A DNA stretch of 64,000 bases from Oscillospiraceae bacterium (GTDB lineage Bacteria; Bacillota_A; Clostridia; Oscillospirales; Oscillospiraceae). The stretch is from contig JAFYAB010000016.1 in NCBI GenBank assembly GCA_017540945.1, positions 1 through 64,000 on the forward strand, in the 5' to 3' direction. Position numbers and translations under genes: made by a program. Below the pieces are notes generated by a model that had not been told where the DNA came from, did not search any database, and saw only the letters and a program-made list of their open reading frames with translations. This document shows, one piece after another, positions 56,995 through 64,000 of this stretch (its first letter is position 1; the number at the start of each line of letters is the position of its first letter).

Positions 56995-59052
56995 GTGTTC
57001 AAAGAGATCAAAAAGCTGTTTGAAGGCGGCGGCAAGAAGAAAAAGGGCTGGGCGCCTCTATATCTTTTGAATCTGCTGATTCTTCTGATCGGCTCTCTGC
57101 TTTTGGGCATCCTGATTTGTTTTTTGATTGAGAATATCGGCAATATTGCAAGCGGAGAGCGCTGGGCATTCCGCACGTCCATGTTGCTGGAAATGAGAAC
57201 CTGGCTGATCGGACTTCTCATCTGCGGTGTATTTACCGCGATTATCGCCCTTAACGGCGGCTTCCGCGGCGTCATGGGAAAGAGCCTGCTGGGCGGCGAA
57301 GCAGATAAGAACGTGGTCGAGGGCGCGCTGGAAAACAGCCGCTTCCTCACCGATGAGGAACGGGACAAGTATTTCCCGACGTTCAAATATGACGAGATCG
57401 ACAAGGTGCAGAAGGACGGCGTCCCGGCCAGAGCCGTGCTGGACAAGAAGGGCAAGCTGGTGGGCAACTTCAAGCCCGGCGTCCATGCCCTGGTCATCGG
57501 CGCCACCGGCTCCGGTAAGACCACTACCTTCATCAACCCCATGATCCAATTGCTTGGCGCCACCAACTGCGGCAGCTCCATGATCATGACGGACCCCAAG
57601 GGCGAGCTCTTTGACCTGCATTCCGGTTTTCTCAAGAGCCGGGGCTACAACGTGATGGTGCTGGACCTCCGCGACACCTACTCCTCCAGCCGCTGGAACC
57701 CGCTGGAGCCTATCTGGGACGCCTATCAGGAGTATGTCAAGGCCGGGCGCGGGATCAAAATGCATCTGGATTCCATGAGCGACTACCCGGATCTGCAGCG
57801 AATGAATGGCGAGGCTGCGCCGGGCGAACGCTGGGTGGAATACAACGGCAGGGCCTATCTGGATCTGACCCATTGCCAGGACGACGTCCAGGTGGCCAAG
57901 CAGAAGATCTACGATGAAATGTACGAGGACCTGAGCGATCTGATCGGCGGCCTGATCCCCGTTCAGAACGAGAAGGACCCTCTCTGGGAAAAGGGTGCCA
58001 GATCCATCGTAATGGCGCTGTGCCTGGCCATGCTGGAGGACAGCGAAAACCCCGAGCTCGGCATGACAAAAGAGAAATTCAATCTCTTCAACGTCAATAA
58101 AGCCCTGGGCAACAGCGAAAACGAGTACCAGGCGCTGAAGGATTATTTTGAGGGCAGAAGCAAGCTCTCCCAGGCCTATCAGCTTTCCCGTCAGGTTATG
58201 ACGGCCCCGGATACCACCCTTGGCTCCTATATGTCCATCACCTTCGATAAGATGAATCTGTTCAACGACCGGGGCCTTTGCGCGCTGACCGCCGCCACGG
58301 ACATTCATGCCGACCGCTTCGCCTTTGAACCGACGGCCCTCTTCCTCAAGATTCCCGACGAAAAGGACACCCGCCATTCCCTGGCTTCTCTGTTCATCCT
58401 CAGCACCTATAAGGCGCTGATCAAGATCGCGACGGGACTTCCCGGCCAGACCCTGCCCCGGAACGTCTATTTCATCATGGACGAGTTCGGCAATATGCCC
58501 AAGATCGACAAGTTCGGCCAGATGATCACCGTCGGCCGTTCCAGAAAGATCTGGTTCAACATGGTGGTCCAGTCCTTCGTTCAGCTGACCAACGTCTATG
58601 GCAAGGAGGTGGCCGACATCGTCATCGGCAACTGCGGCGTCAAGATGTTCATCGGCTCCAACGACACCGATACCTGTAAAATGTTCTCCGAGATGTGCGG
58701 CAACATGACCGTGCGCACCACCTCCACCTCCTCCAATCTGGGGAGCAAATCCGGTGACGTCAGCGTTTCCACGCAGACTCAGGTTCGTCCGCTGATCTAC
58801 CCCAGCGAGCTGCAGCGGCTGAACAACCAGGAGAGCACCGGCAACAGCATCATCGTGTCCTTCAACTCCTTCCCGCTGAAGACAAAGTATACGCCTTCCT
58901 ACAAGTGCCCCTACTATCAGTTCGGCCCCATGGATCTCAGCGAGATTCGCAGCAACATCTTCCGTGCCGATGAAGTATACTACGATCTGAAAGAACGCAA
59001 CAGAATCATTCTCGGCGATTCAGACGATGACGATTCAGACGATCAGCTGTAA
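56995..59052 (+). CDS. VirD4/TraG-type coupling ATPase of a type IV secretion system
   Basis: A 685-residue membrane-anchored ATPase that selects cargo and feeds it to a type IV channel. Two N-terminal spans (LLNLLILLIGSLLLGILICF and WLIGLLICGVFTAIIAL) precede the motor domain with Walker A LVIGATGSGKTTTFINPM, MIMTDPKGELFD, Walker B YFIMDEFGNMPKID and GRSRKIWFNMVVQS, all typical of VirD4/TraG proteins of Gram-positive conjugative elements. The C-terminus is strongly acidic (GDSDDDDSDDQL). I choose GTG 56995 because AAGGGAGG lies seven bases upstream; an ATG at 56974 is also in frame. It leads a rightward operon with 59094, 59559, 60959 and 62027. Confidence 0.93.
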   Translation: MFKEIKKLFEGGGKKKKGWAPLYLLNLLILLIGSLLLGILICFLIENIGNIASGERWAFRTSMLLEMRTWLIGLLICGVFTAIIALNGGFRGVMGKSLLGGEADKNVVEGALENSRFLTDEERDKYFPTFKYDEIDKVQKDGVPARAVLDKKGKLVGNFKPGVHALVIGATGSGKTTTFINPMIQLLGATNCGSSMIMTDPKGELFDLHSGFLKSRGYNVMVLDLRDTYSSSRWNPLEPIWDAYQEYVKAGRGIKMHLDSMSDYPDLQRMNGEAAPGERWVEYNGRAYLDLTHCQDDVQVAKQKIYDEMYEDLSDLIGGLIPVQNEKDPLWEKGARSIVMALCLAMLEDSENPELGMTKEKFNLFNVNKALGNSENEYQALKDYFEGRSKLSQAYQLSRQVMTAPDTTLGSYMSITFDKMNLFNDRGLCALTAATDIHADRFAFEPTALFLKIPDEKDTRHSLASLFILSTYKALIKIATGLPGQTLPRNVYFIMDEFGNMPKIDKFGQMITVGRSRKIWFNMVVQSFVQLTNVYGKEVADIVIGNCGVKMFIGSNDTDTCKMFSEMCGNMTVRTTSTSSNLGSKSGDVSVSTQTQVRPLIYPSELQRLNNQESTGNSIIVSFNSFPLKTKYTPSYKCPYYQFGPMDLSEIRSNIFRADEVYYDLKERNRIILGDSDDDDSDDQL

Positions 59053-59093
59053 CGAAAGTATCCGCCAATCGTATAGAAGAAAGGTAGATTACT

Positions 59094-59546
59094 GTGAACC
59101 AATTTAATAAGAATTCCGCGATGAGCTGCGGGGAATATCTGCGGCAGCAGCGCGCCGAGATGGAACGAATTACGGACCTCAGCACGGATTATGCCAGAAC
59201 AGAGCTCAAGCGGCTGCTGGCAAACATCTACGCGGTCAATTACCAAATGATGTATGAGCGGATTGATCCCCCCGGAACGAACCGCCGTCTGGCCACCAGC
59301 GAACCGGTGGACCTGGAGCTTGTGGAGAACATTGCCCGGAGTATGCACGACGGGGCAACGGAGCTGCAGGACATTGTGGACGATCCCTGGAAGCTCAGCG
59401 AGGCGATCTACCGGGCCAAACAGGGCAACGGCTTTCAACTGGTGGAAATGGTTAACGTCGCCCATCTGGCGCGGAGCGCCAGGCCGAAGCCGGAGCCTGC
59501 AGTCCGGCCGGAACAGACGGCCCCGACGGTTGGGCCGAAATTGTGA
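59094..59546 (+). CDS. Small helical protein of the transfer operon, unknown
   Basis: A 150-residue soluble protein, mostly helical (RQQRAEMERITDLSTDYART, RLLANIYAVNYQMMYERI, LVENIARSMHDGATELQDIV) with a Pro-rich end (RPKPEPAVRPEQTAPTVGPK). I recognise no domain. It starts with GTG behind GAAAGGTAGATTACT. Its place between the coupling ATPase and the secreted proteins suggests a transfer-system accessory role, such as a cargo adaptor, but nothing in the sequence shows this. Confidence 0.7.
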   Translation: MNQFNKNSAMSCGEYLRQQRAEMERITDLSTDYARTELKRLLANIYAVNYQMMYERIDPPGTNRRLATSEPVDLELVENIARSMHDGATELQDIVDDPWKLSEAIYRAKQGNGFQLVEMVNVAHLARSARPKPEPAVRPEQTAPTVGPKL

Positions 59547-59558
59547 GGGGAGGCAGCT

Positions 59559-60962
59559 ATGAAGAATCACAAGACGACGCGAAGCCTTCTTCGAAAACTT
59601 TGCCTGCTCCTGCTGGCGGCGCTGTTCTTCTTTGGCGCGGTCAACGTCGGGCCCCGGGCCGAGGCCGCCGAAAAAAGCCTCACTGCGGTCCCGGGCACCT
59701 ACGTCTGCTGGCGCAGGGGTCTGCCGCCCCAGGACGGCAACTGGCACCGGGCGCTGATTATTGCTGATTTTGGCTTCGGGCTCATCTTTCTGATCCACGG
59801 CAACGAGGTGGGTCCAAATCAATATTACGGGAATGGCGCAACCGCCGGCGACAAGCTGGTGATGGATAATCCGGGAGACGATCTGGACCGATTCCCGGAG
59901 ATCGACCTTTCCAAGGATTCCTTCTTTACCGACTCCTATCTGATGGCCTTGGCCCTGCGCTACAACAGCACGGCCGGCTCCGCCGGAAACGGAAAAGAGC
60001 CCCATTTCGGCAACGCGCCTTACTATGAGATCGCCCTGCCCAAGACTGATAAGACCGTAGACAGCATCGGCTTCCGCTACGATCCCGCCACCCAGGTTGA
60101 CAGCGACGGAGAGCCCCTTTACGGCGCGAAGATCACCAACAATCCGACGCCCTGGTACTTCTGCGGTTACGAGCACGACGACTCCGTGGACAAGGGGAAG
60201 TACGTCATCGGCTGTCTGCGCAATCGGAATAATAGCGGCACGAACACCTATCTGACTGCCGGACAGGATCAGTTTCCGCCGAAAACGCACAAGAAATCTT
60301 ATTCTTGTATCGCAACCCCGAGCATATGGTGGGATACAGTCGAGTTTCATATCTACTACGGCGAGGAAATGATGATTGACGCCGTGGCGGACAACCAGGT
60401 CATTGACGACGACGAGATCGTCAACGTCAACGGCAGCAGCTACCTGACCCTGCAGTCCGGAAGCACCCTCACCATAAAGGACGGGGGCATCCTCTCCATC
60501 GGCAGCGGCCTGTTCAACGACGGCACCATCCGGGTGGAGAAGGGCGGAACCCTGATCGTCAAGCAGGACGCCTTCATCATGCCCTGGCAGCCGGGAAACG
60601 GCAACGGAAATATCATCTGTGACGGCGGCGACGTGATCATCCAGAGCGGCGGCCGCGTGGTCTGCGAGGGCGCCTCCGGCTTCAAGTTCGTCGAGGACGG
60701 CAGGACCTGCGGCACCGTCTATAACTACGGCGCCATCGTGACCCAAGCCCTGACCATCCGCGGCAAGGCCAACGCCTTCCATAACGAGGGCGGCGTGATG
60801 CTGGGATACAAGGTCAAGCCCGCCGAGGCCCAGGCCTTCCGGGACAGCGCGATCCGCTTTTCCGGCGACAGTGCGATGCTGAACGGCATGACCACCGGCG
60901 GCATCAACGTGGATCAGGTGACGGCCGGCGTCATCACCGGAAGACAGGTGAAACGCCCATGA
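59559..60962 (+). CDS. Secreted protein with beta-helix-like C-terminus, transfer operon
   Basis: A 467-residue exported protein. The signal peptide has a basic start, the core LCLLLLAALFFFGAV and a likely cut after AEA (residue ~36). The first half of the mature protein is of unknown type (YVCWRRGLPPQDGNWHRALI). From ~300 on, short strand repeats recur (SSYLTLQSGSTLTIKDGGIL, TIRVEKGGTLIVKQ, VIIQSGGRVVCEGA), suggesting a beta-helix as in surface-exposed or adhesive proteins. There is no lipobox or sorting motif. The stop overlaps the next start as ATGA, so it is co-translated with a membrane-anchored Ig-like protein; the two may form an outer part of the channel. Confidence 0.75.
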   Translation: MKNHKTTRSLLRKLCLLLLAALFFFGAVNVGPRAEAAEKSLTAVPGTYVCWRRGLPPQDGNWHRALIIADFGFGLIFLIHGNEVGPNQYYGNGATAGDKLVMDNPGDDLDRFPEIDLSKDSFFTDSYLMALALRYNSTAGSAGNGKEPHFGNAPYYEIALPKTDKTVDSIGFRYDPATQVDSDGEPLYGAKITNNPTPWYFCGYEHDDSVDKGKYVIGCLRNRNNSGTNTYLTAGQDQFPPKTHKKSYSCIATPSIWWDTVEFHIYYGEEMMIDAVADNQVIDDDEIVNVNGSSYLTLQSGSTLTIKDGGILSIGSGLFNDGTIRVEKGGTLIVKQDAFIMPWQPGNGNGNIICDGGDVIIQSGGRVVCEGASGFKFVEDGRTCGTVYNYGAIVTQALTIRGKANAFHNEGGVMLGYKVKPAEAQAFRDSAIRFSGDSAMLNGMTTGGINVDQVTAGVITGRQVKRP

Positions 60963-61948
60963 AAAAACACATCATAACACGGAGAATCCCCGCGCTGCTG
61001 GCGGCAGTGCTCCTGGGCCTCGGGCTTTGTCTGCCCGCCTCTGCCACAGACGGCGGCGGAGACTTTCAGGGAGACATCGACTATGTCGGCGAGGTCGATC
61101 CGGAGACCGGCTTCGGCTACAAGAGCTCCGATCTCAGCGGCAGGATTCCCATTACCGATACCATGCTCTATGACAGCGCCAAGGGAAACTTTGTCTTCCC
61201 GATCGGCGCGAACAGCGAGCTTTTGTGCAGCGCCGCCGACGGGATGCTCCTCACCGACGTCGTTACCCTCTCCACCGTCGGCAGCCCGCAGCTGTCGGTG
61301 TACCGGAACGGAGAAGCAGTGGACCTGAGCGCTGAGAGCACGTTAAAAGAGCCCGGAGAGTACACGGTTTATCTCGGCTCCTCCACCGGGACCCGCATTT
61401 GCGGCTTTACCATCCTTCCGCCGGTTACCAACCTGATCCACGGTTATTCCGTGCCGGAGGGCTTTGCCGTCCGGGAGGTCCTGCACAACGGAGAGCAGCA
61501 GGGCTACGACCGCTATTACGCGGATATGGAGACGGAGGGCGAATACGAGGTCAGCAGCCGATGCCTCCAGGCCGACCGGACCTATACGCTGCGTGTGACC
61601 ATTGACCGCACGCCGCCCGAGCTGGTCCTGAGCGGCAACGTGGGCGAGGACGGACGAGTCCGCGGGCCGGTCACGGTTTCCAACATTGAGGAGGATACGA
61701 TTCTGACCCTGGAGCGGGACGGCAGGACTGAGAGGCTGACGGCCAGTGATGGGACCGCCACAATCCGGGATACCGGCACTTACCGTCTCGTGGCCTCCGA
61801 CGCTGCCGGAAACAGCAGCTCGTATCAGTTTACGATTTTGCTCTATCTGGATTCCAGCGCCTTTCTGTTTGTTTTTCTGACGCTGGCAATCATTGCCTCC
61901 GTATTCCTCTATGCCCTGCGGAAGCGCAGGAAATTCAAAGTGCGCTGA
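60959..61948 (+). CDS. Exported Ig-like protein with C-terminal membrane anchor, transfer operon
   Basis: A 329-residue protein. The signal peptide reads IPALLAAVLLGLGLCLPASA with a likely cut after ASA. The outside part has strand-rich domains; the last (about residues 215-290) looks Ig-like with RTPPELVLSGNVGEDG, TLERDGRTERL and TYRLVASDAAGNSSSYQFTI, as in Bacterial Ig/YkwD-like cadherin folds. A C-terminal span AFLFVFLTLAIIASVFLYAL is followed by a basic stop sequence RKRRKFKVR, so it is a type I membrane protein with its domains outside. It starts by ATGA overlap with the preceding gene. Probably a surface component of the secretion machine. Confidence 0.75.
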   Translation: MKKHIITRRIPALLAAVLLGLGLCLPASATDGGGDFQGDIDYVGEVDPETGFGYKSSDLSGRIPITDTMLYDSAKGNFVFPIGANSELLCSAADGMLLTDVVTLSTVGSPQLSVYRNGEAVDLSAESTLKEPGEYTVYLGSSTGTRICGFTILPPVTNLIHGYSVPEGFAVREVLHNGEQQGYDRYYADMETEGEYEVSSRCLQADRTYTLRVTIDRTPPELVLSGNVGEDGRVRGPVTVSNIEEDTILTLERDGRTERLTASDGTATIRDTGTYRLVASDAAGNSSSYQFTILLYLDSSAFLFVFLTLAIIASVFLYALRKRRKFKVR

Positions 61949-62026
61949 TCGCCTGCCCGTGCCGCGCTTTCACCGCGAAACAGACGTGATCTGCAAGCCG
62001 ATAACGACGATGATAGGAGCTTCCCG

Positions 62027-64000
62027 ATGGCTGAATCATTCTTGTCGAAGTTACTCTTTACCATACTCAAAATCATCTGCTGGGCCGTCAACCGGCTGAC
62101 GCAGCTCTTTGAAATCTTCTCCGGCCTGACCAAGGTGAGCTATAATGGAGAGAGAATTTTCCTCTTCGACGTCTTTCTGAACAACACGACAATCAATAAT
62201 ATTTATTGGGGCATGGCGCTGATCGGCATTGTGCTCTGCTTTGGGTTTGCGATTTTTGCCGTTGTACGCAAAATGTTCGACGCGTCGGGGCGGGTTCAGA
62301 TGTCCATCGGTCAGATCATTACCGAAGGGCTGAAAAGCATTATCCTGATTTTGAGCATGAACATCATTCTGACCGTGACGCTCACGGGTACGGATGTCAT
62401 CATGCGGCAGGTGAACTATCTGTTTACAAACGCGGATGGCCTGAGCCAGGCGGAATCCATCACCTACACCGACGAACAGTGCGCCGCCATGGGCCGCGCC
62501 CTGGGTACCATCGCCAATTATGGCATGAACCCCTCCTTCAACAGCCGCTACAATCTGAACGACTGCTTCAATACCATACGCCCGGATCTGATCTATCTCG
62601 AGGACCAGGGCGTGTTCGACTATCATTATCCCCAGAATTCCAACTCCTGGCAGTCCATTTTGCAGGAGGTGGCGGCCTCAGCCGACCTGCGCTACGAGCT
62701 CAAGGCGGACGTCTATTACGAAAACGTTGCGAAGTCGCTGCAGCATGCCTTGGACGTGATGCGGACCGACTCCTCCTTCCGCCCCCTGGAGCAGTTCAAG
62801 AAGGAGAACACCGCGCTGCTCCAGATCCCGCTGGACCGCATCATCTTCCTCTCCGGCACGCTGGATGCGGCCAACAACAGCTACTATAACGTCAAACCGA
62901 GCTTTATGGACGCTCTCCGGTATCCCTACTACTCCGGAGAAAAGTCCCTCTACGACACCGACACTGTCGATTCCATCGACGTCATCAGCAGCGATTTTTC
63001 CATCAGCTACGCGCGCTTCGACTACCTCGTGTCCATCGTGCTCGGCGTTGCGATCCTGGTCAATACCTTTTTGATTCTGCTTTCGCTGGTGGCGCGGATG
63101 TTCAACATCCTGCTGCTCTACATCATTGCCCCTCCCGTGCTGGCGGTCCGCCCGCTGGACGGCGGCGGCAAGAGCAAGCAATGGACCATCGCCTTTATGA
63201 TCCAGGCCCTGGGCGTCTTCGGCAACATTATCGTCATGCGGCTGCTGCTGATCTTCGTGCCGGTAATCTTTGACGCCGATCTGATCCTGATCGCGGACAG
63301 CCCCGCACTGAACTATTTTGCCAAGGCCGTGATGCTCGTTGCGGCCTACGCCGTGGCAAAGAAGGCCTCCGGTCTCCTCACCGGTATCATCTCCGATTCG
63401 GCTGCTATGCAGTCCATGCAAGCCGGCGACATGAGCGACACGGCCAAGAAGGCCATTGGGGCCGCCAAATTCGCCGCCGGCGTTGCAGCCGCCCCCGCGA
63501 TCAATTATCTCAGCAGACCCTTGCAGGCTTGGCGCAACCTTGGAAAACCAAAGAAAAACGAAGGTTCCGGCGGCTCAAACAATAATTCCGGCGGAAACGC
63601 GGGGGAAGCCCTTCCCGGCTCCAATCGCTCCGGCAGCGGAAAGCAGGGGGGCAAGGGCGGCAATCGTCCCGAACTCCCCAAACCGCCCGCGGGAAGAGGG
63701 CGCTCCCAAAGTATGCCGAACCCCTCCAAAAAGGGCGGCGGCGAGCTTCCGAATTCCGCGAAGCAAGGCCCCCCCAGAAAGGAAGGCGGCGAGCTTCCGA
63801 ATCCCATGAAGCAAGGCCCCTCTCAAAAGGAGGACGGCGAGCTTCCGCAGTCTGCAAAGCAAGAGGTTCCCTCCGAGAAGGAGGAAAACGCCCAAGTGAA
63901 TCGTCCCCGCGGCGGGAGCATGCCGAATCTCTCCCAAAAGGGAGGGGGCGGTGAGCTTCCCCAGTCCGCAAAGCAAGAGCTTCCCTCCGAGAAGGAAGAA
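62027..64000 (+). CDS. VirB6/TrbL-like channel protein, cut by the right edge
   Basis: At least 658 residues, open at the right end of the window. The start ATG 62027 follows GATAGGAGC. After a helical start (FTILKIICWAVNRLTQLFEI), spans include YWGMALIGIVLCFGFAIFAV, SIILILSMNIILTVTLTG, YLVSIVLGVAILVNTFLILL, LLYIIAPPVLAVRPLDGG and AKAVMLVAAYAVAKKA, with a ~200-residue outside loop between the second and third. This is the layout of VirB6/TrbL channel proteins in Gram-positive conjugative systems. From about residue 500 the tail is low-complexity and basic (Gly/Asn/Ser/Pro), with GELP-x-SxKQ repeats at the end. Confidence 0.87.
   Translation, partial: MAESFLSKLLFTILKIICWAVNRLTQLFEIFSGLTKVSYNGERIFLFDVFLNNTTINNIYWGMALIGIVLCFGFAIFAVVRKMFDASGRVQMSIGQIITEGLKSIILILSMNIILTVTLTGTDVIMRQVNYLFTNADGLSQAESITYTDEQCAAMGRALGTIANYGMNPSFNSRYNLNDCFNTIRPDLIYLEDQGVFDYHYPQNSNSWQSILQEVAASADLRYELKADVYYENVAKSLQHALDVMRTDSSFRPLEQFKKENTALLQIPLDRIIFLSGTLDAANNSYYNVKPSFMDALRYPYYSGEKSLYDTDTVDSIDVISSDFSISYARFDYLVSIVLGVAILVNTFLILLSLVARMFNILLLYIIAPPVLAVRPLDGGGKSKQWTIAFMIQALGVFGNIIVMRLLLIFVPVIFDADLILIADSPALNYFAKAVMLVAAYAVAKKASGLLTGIISDSAAMQSMQAGDMSDTAKKAIGAAKFAAGVAAAPAINYLSRPLQAWRNLGKPKKNEGSGGSNNNSGGNAGEALPGSNRSGSGKQGGKGGNRPELPKPPAGRGRSQSMPNPSKKGGGELPNSAKQGPPRKEGGELPNPMKQGPSQKEDGELPQSAKQEVPSEKEENAQVNRPRGGSMPNLSQKGGGGELPQSAKQELPSEKEE
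63730..64000 (+). repeat. Repeated GELPxSxKQ segments at the tail of the VirB6-like protein
   Basis: GGGELPNSAKQ, GGELPNPMKQ, DGELPQSAKQ and GGELPQSAKQ recur with spacings of 18-40 residues, each followed by basic/acidic Lys-Glu text. The DNA shows matching imperfect repeats of about 54 bases that reach the window edge. Confidence 0.8.

Overview
The window looks like the chromosome of a strictly anaerobic, GC-rich Gram-positive gut bacterium of the Clostridia (Oscillospiraceae/Ruminococcaceae type). This is inferred from rubrerythrin, flavodoxins and a rubredoxin-fused metallo-hydrolase, Gram-positive style lipoproteins, strong GGAGG ribosome sites, GIY-YIG, PadR-DUF2812 and DUF2200 genes, and palindromic intergenic repeats common in that group. 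No rRNA, tRNA or CRISPR array was seen.

Positions 1-26.5 kb are mostly ordinary chromosomal genes. They include a PhzF-like protein cut by the edge, two nitroreductases, an ABC exporter with a frameshifted start and a nearby broken duplicate of its 5' part, rubrerythrin, flavodoxin, and a MerR regulator with a textbook MerR-type promoter for the divergent nitroreductase. There follow a lipoprotein, a glycosyltransferase, a beta-lactamase-fold/rubredoxin fusion, two acetyltransferases, a LysR-flavodoxin-acetyltransferase-SnoaL-aldo/keto reductase group, an EamA transporter, an ATPase, peroxiredoxin, glutaredoxin-like, NUDIX and GIY-YIG proteins, a PadR-DUF2812 pair, a decayed 5'-nucleotidase gene and an Ig-like lipoprotein. 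Around 12.1-12.7 kb lie an AddA-like nuclease remnant, five TGGCA repeats at exact 11-bp spacing and a small gene frameshifted in an A tract, which look like debris of a mobile element.

Positions 27.1-53.7 kb are the unusual part: seven very large genes (733, 804, 803, 1025, 1064, 1578 and 2679 codons; members A-G below) occupy about 26.7 kb with little else. A-C run rightward and D-G leftward, and they meet at a perfect 56-bp palindrome. The proteins are modular and mutually related. Members B, C and F carry a kinase-like core (RNxAMSAVAxxLGV, ICGNxDRHxxN, DNDxSF) of the PI3/PI4-kinase and HipA fold. G carries a degenerate copy. All seven share a helical GSxEY module and end in short tails rich in Lys/Arg/Asn/Pro. 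I know no described system matching this set.

Positions 53.8-64 kb hold a sensor kinase, an XRE-receiver response regulator and a pilin-like small membrane protein, all collinear with D-G. Divergent from these is the start of a type IV secretion/conjugation operon: a VirD4 coupling ATPase with an acidic tail, a small unknown protein, two secreted proteins and a VirB6-like multi-spanning channel protein cut by the right edge. My working inference is that the seven giant proteins are cargo or partners of this secretion system, with basic tails read by the VirD4-like receptor and expression set by the two-component pair. Nothing in the sequence proves secretion or kinase activity.
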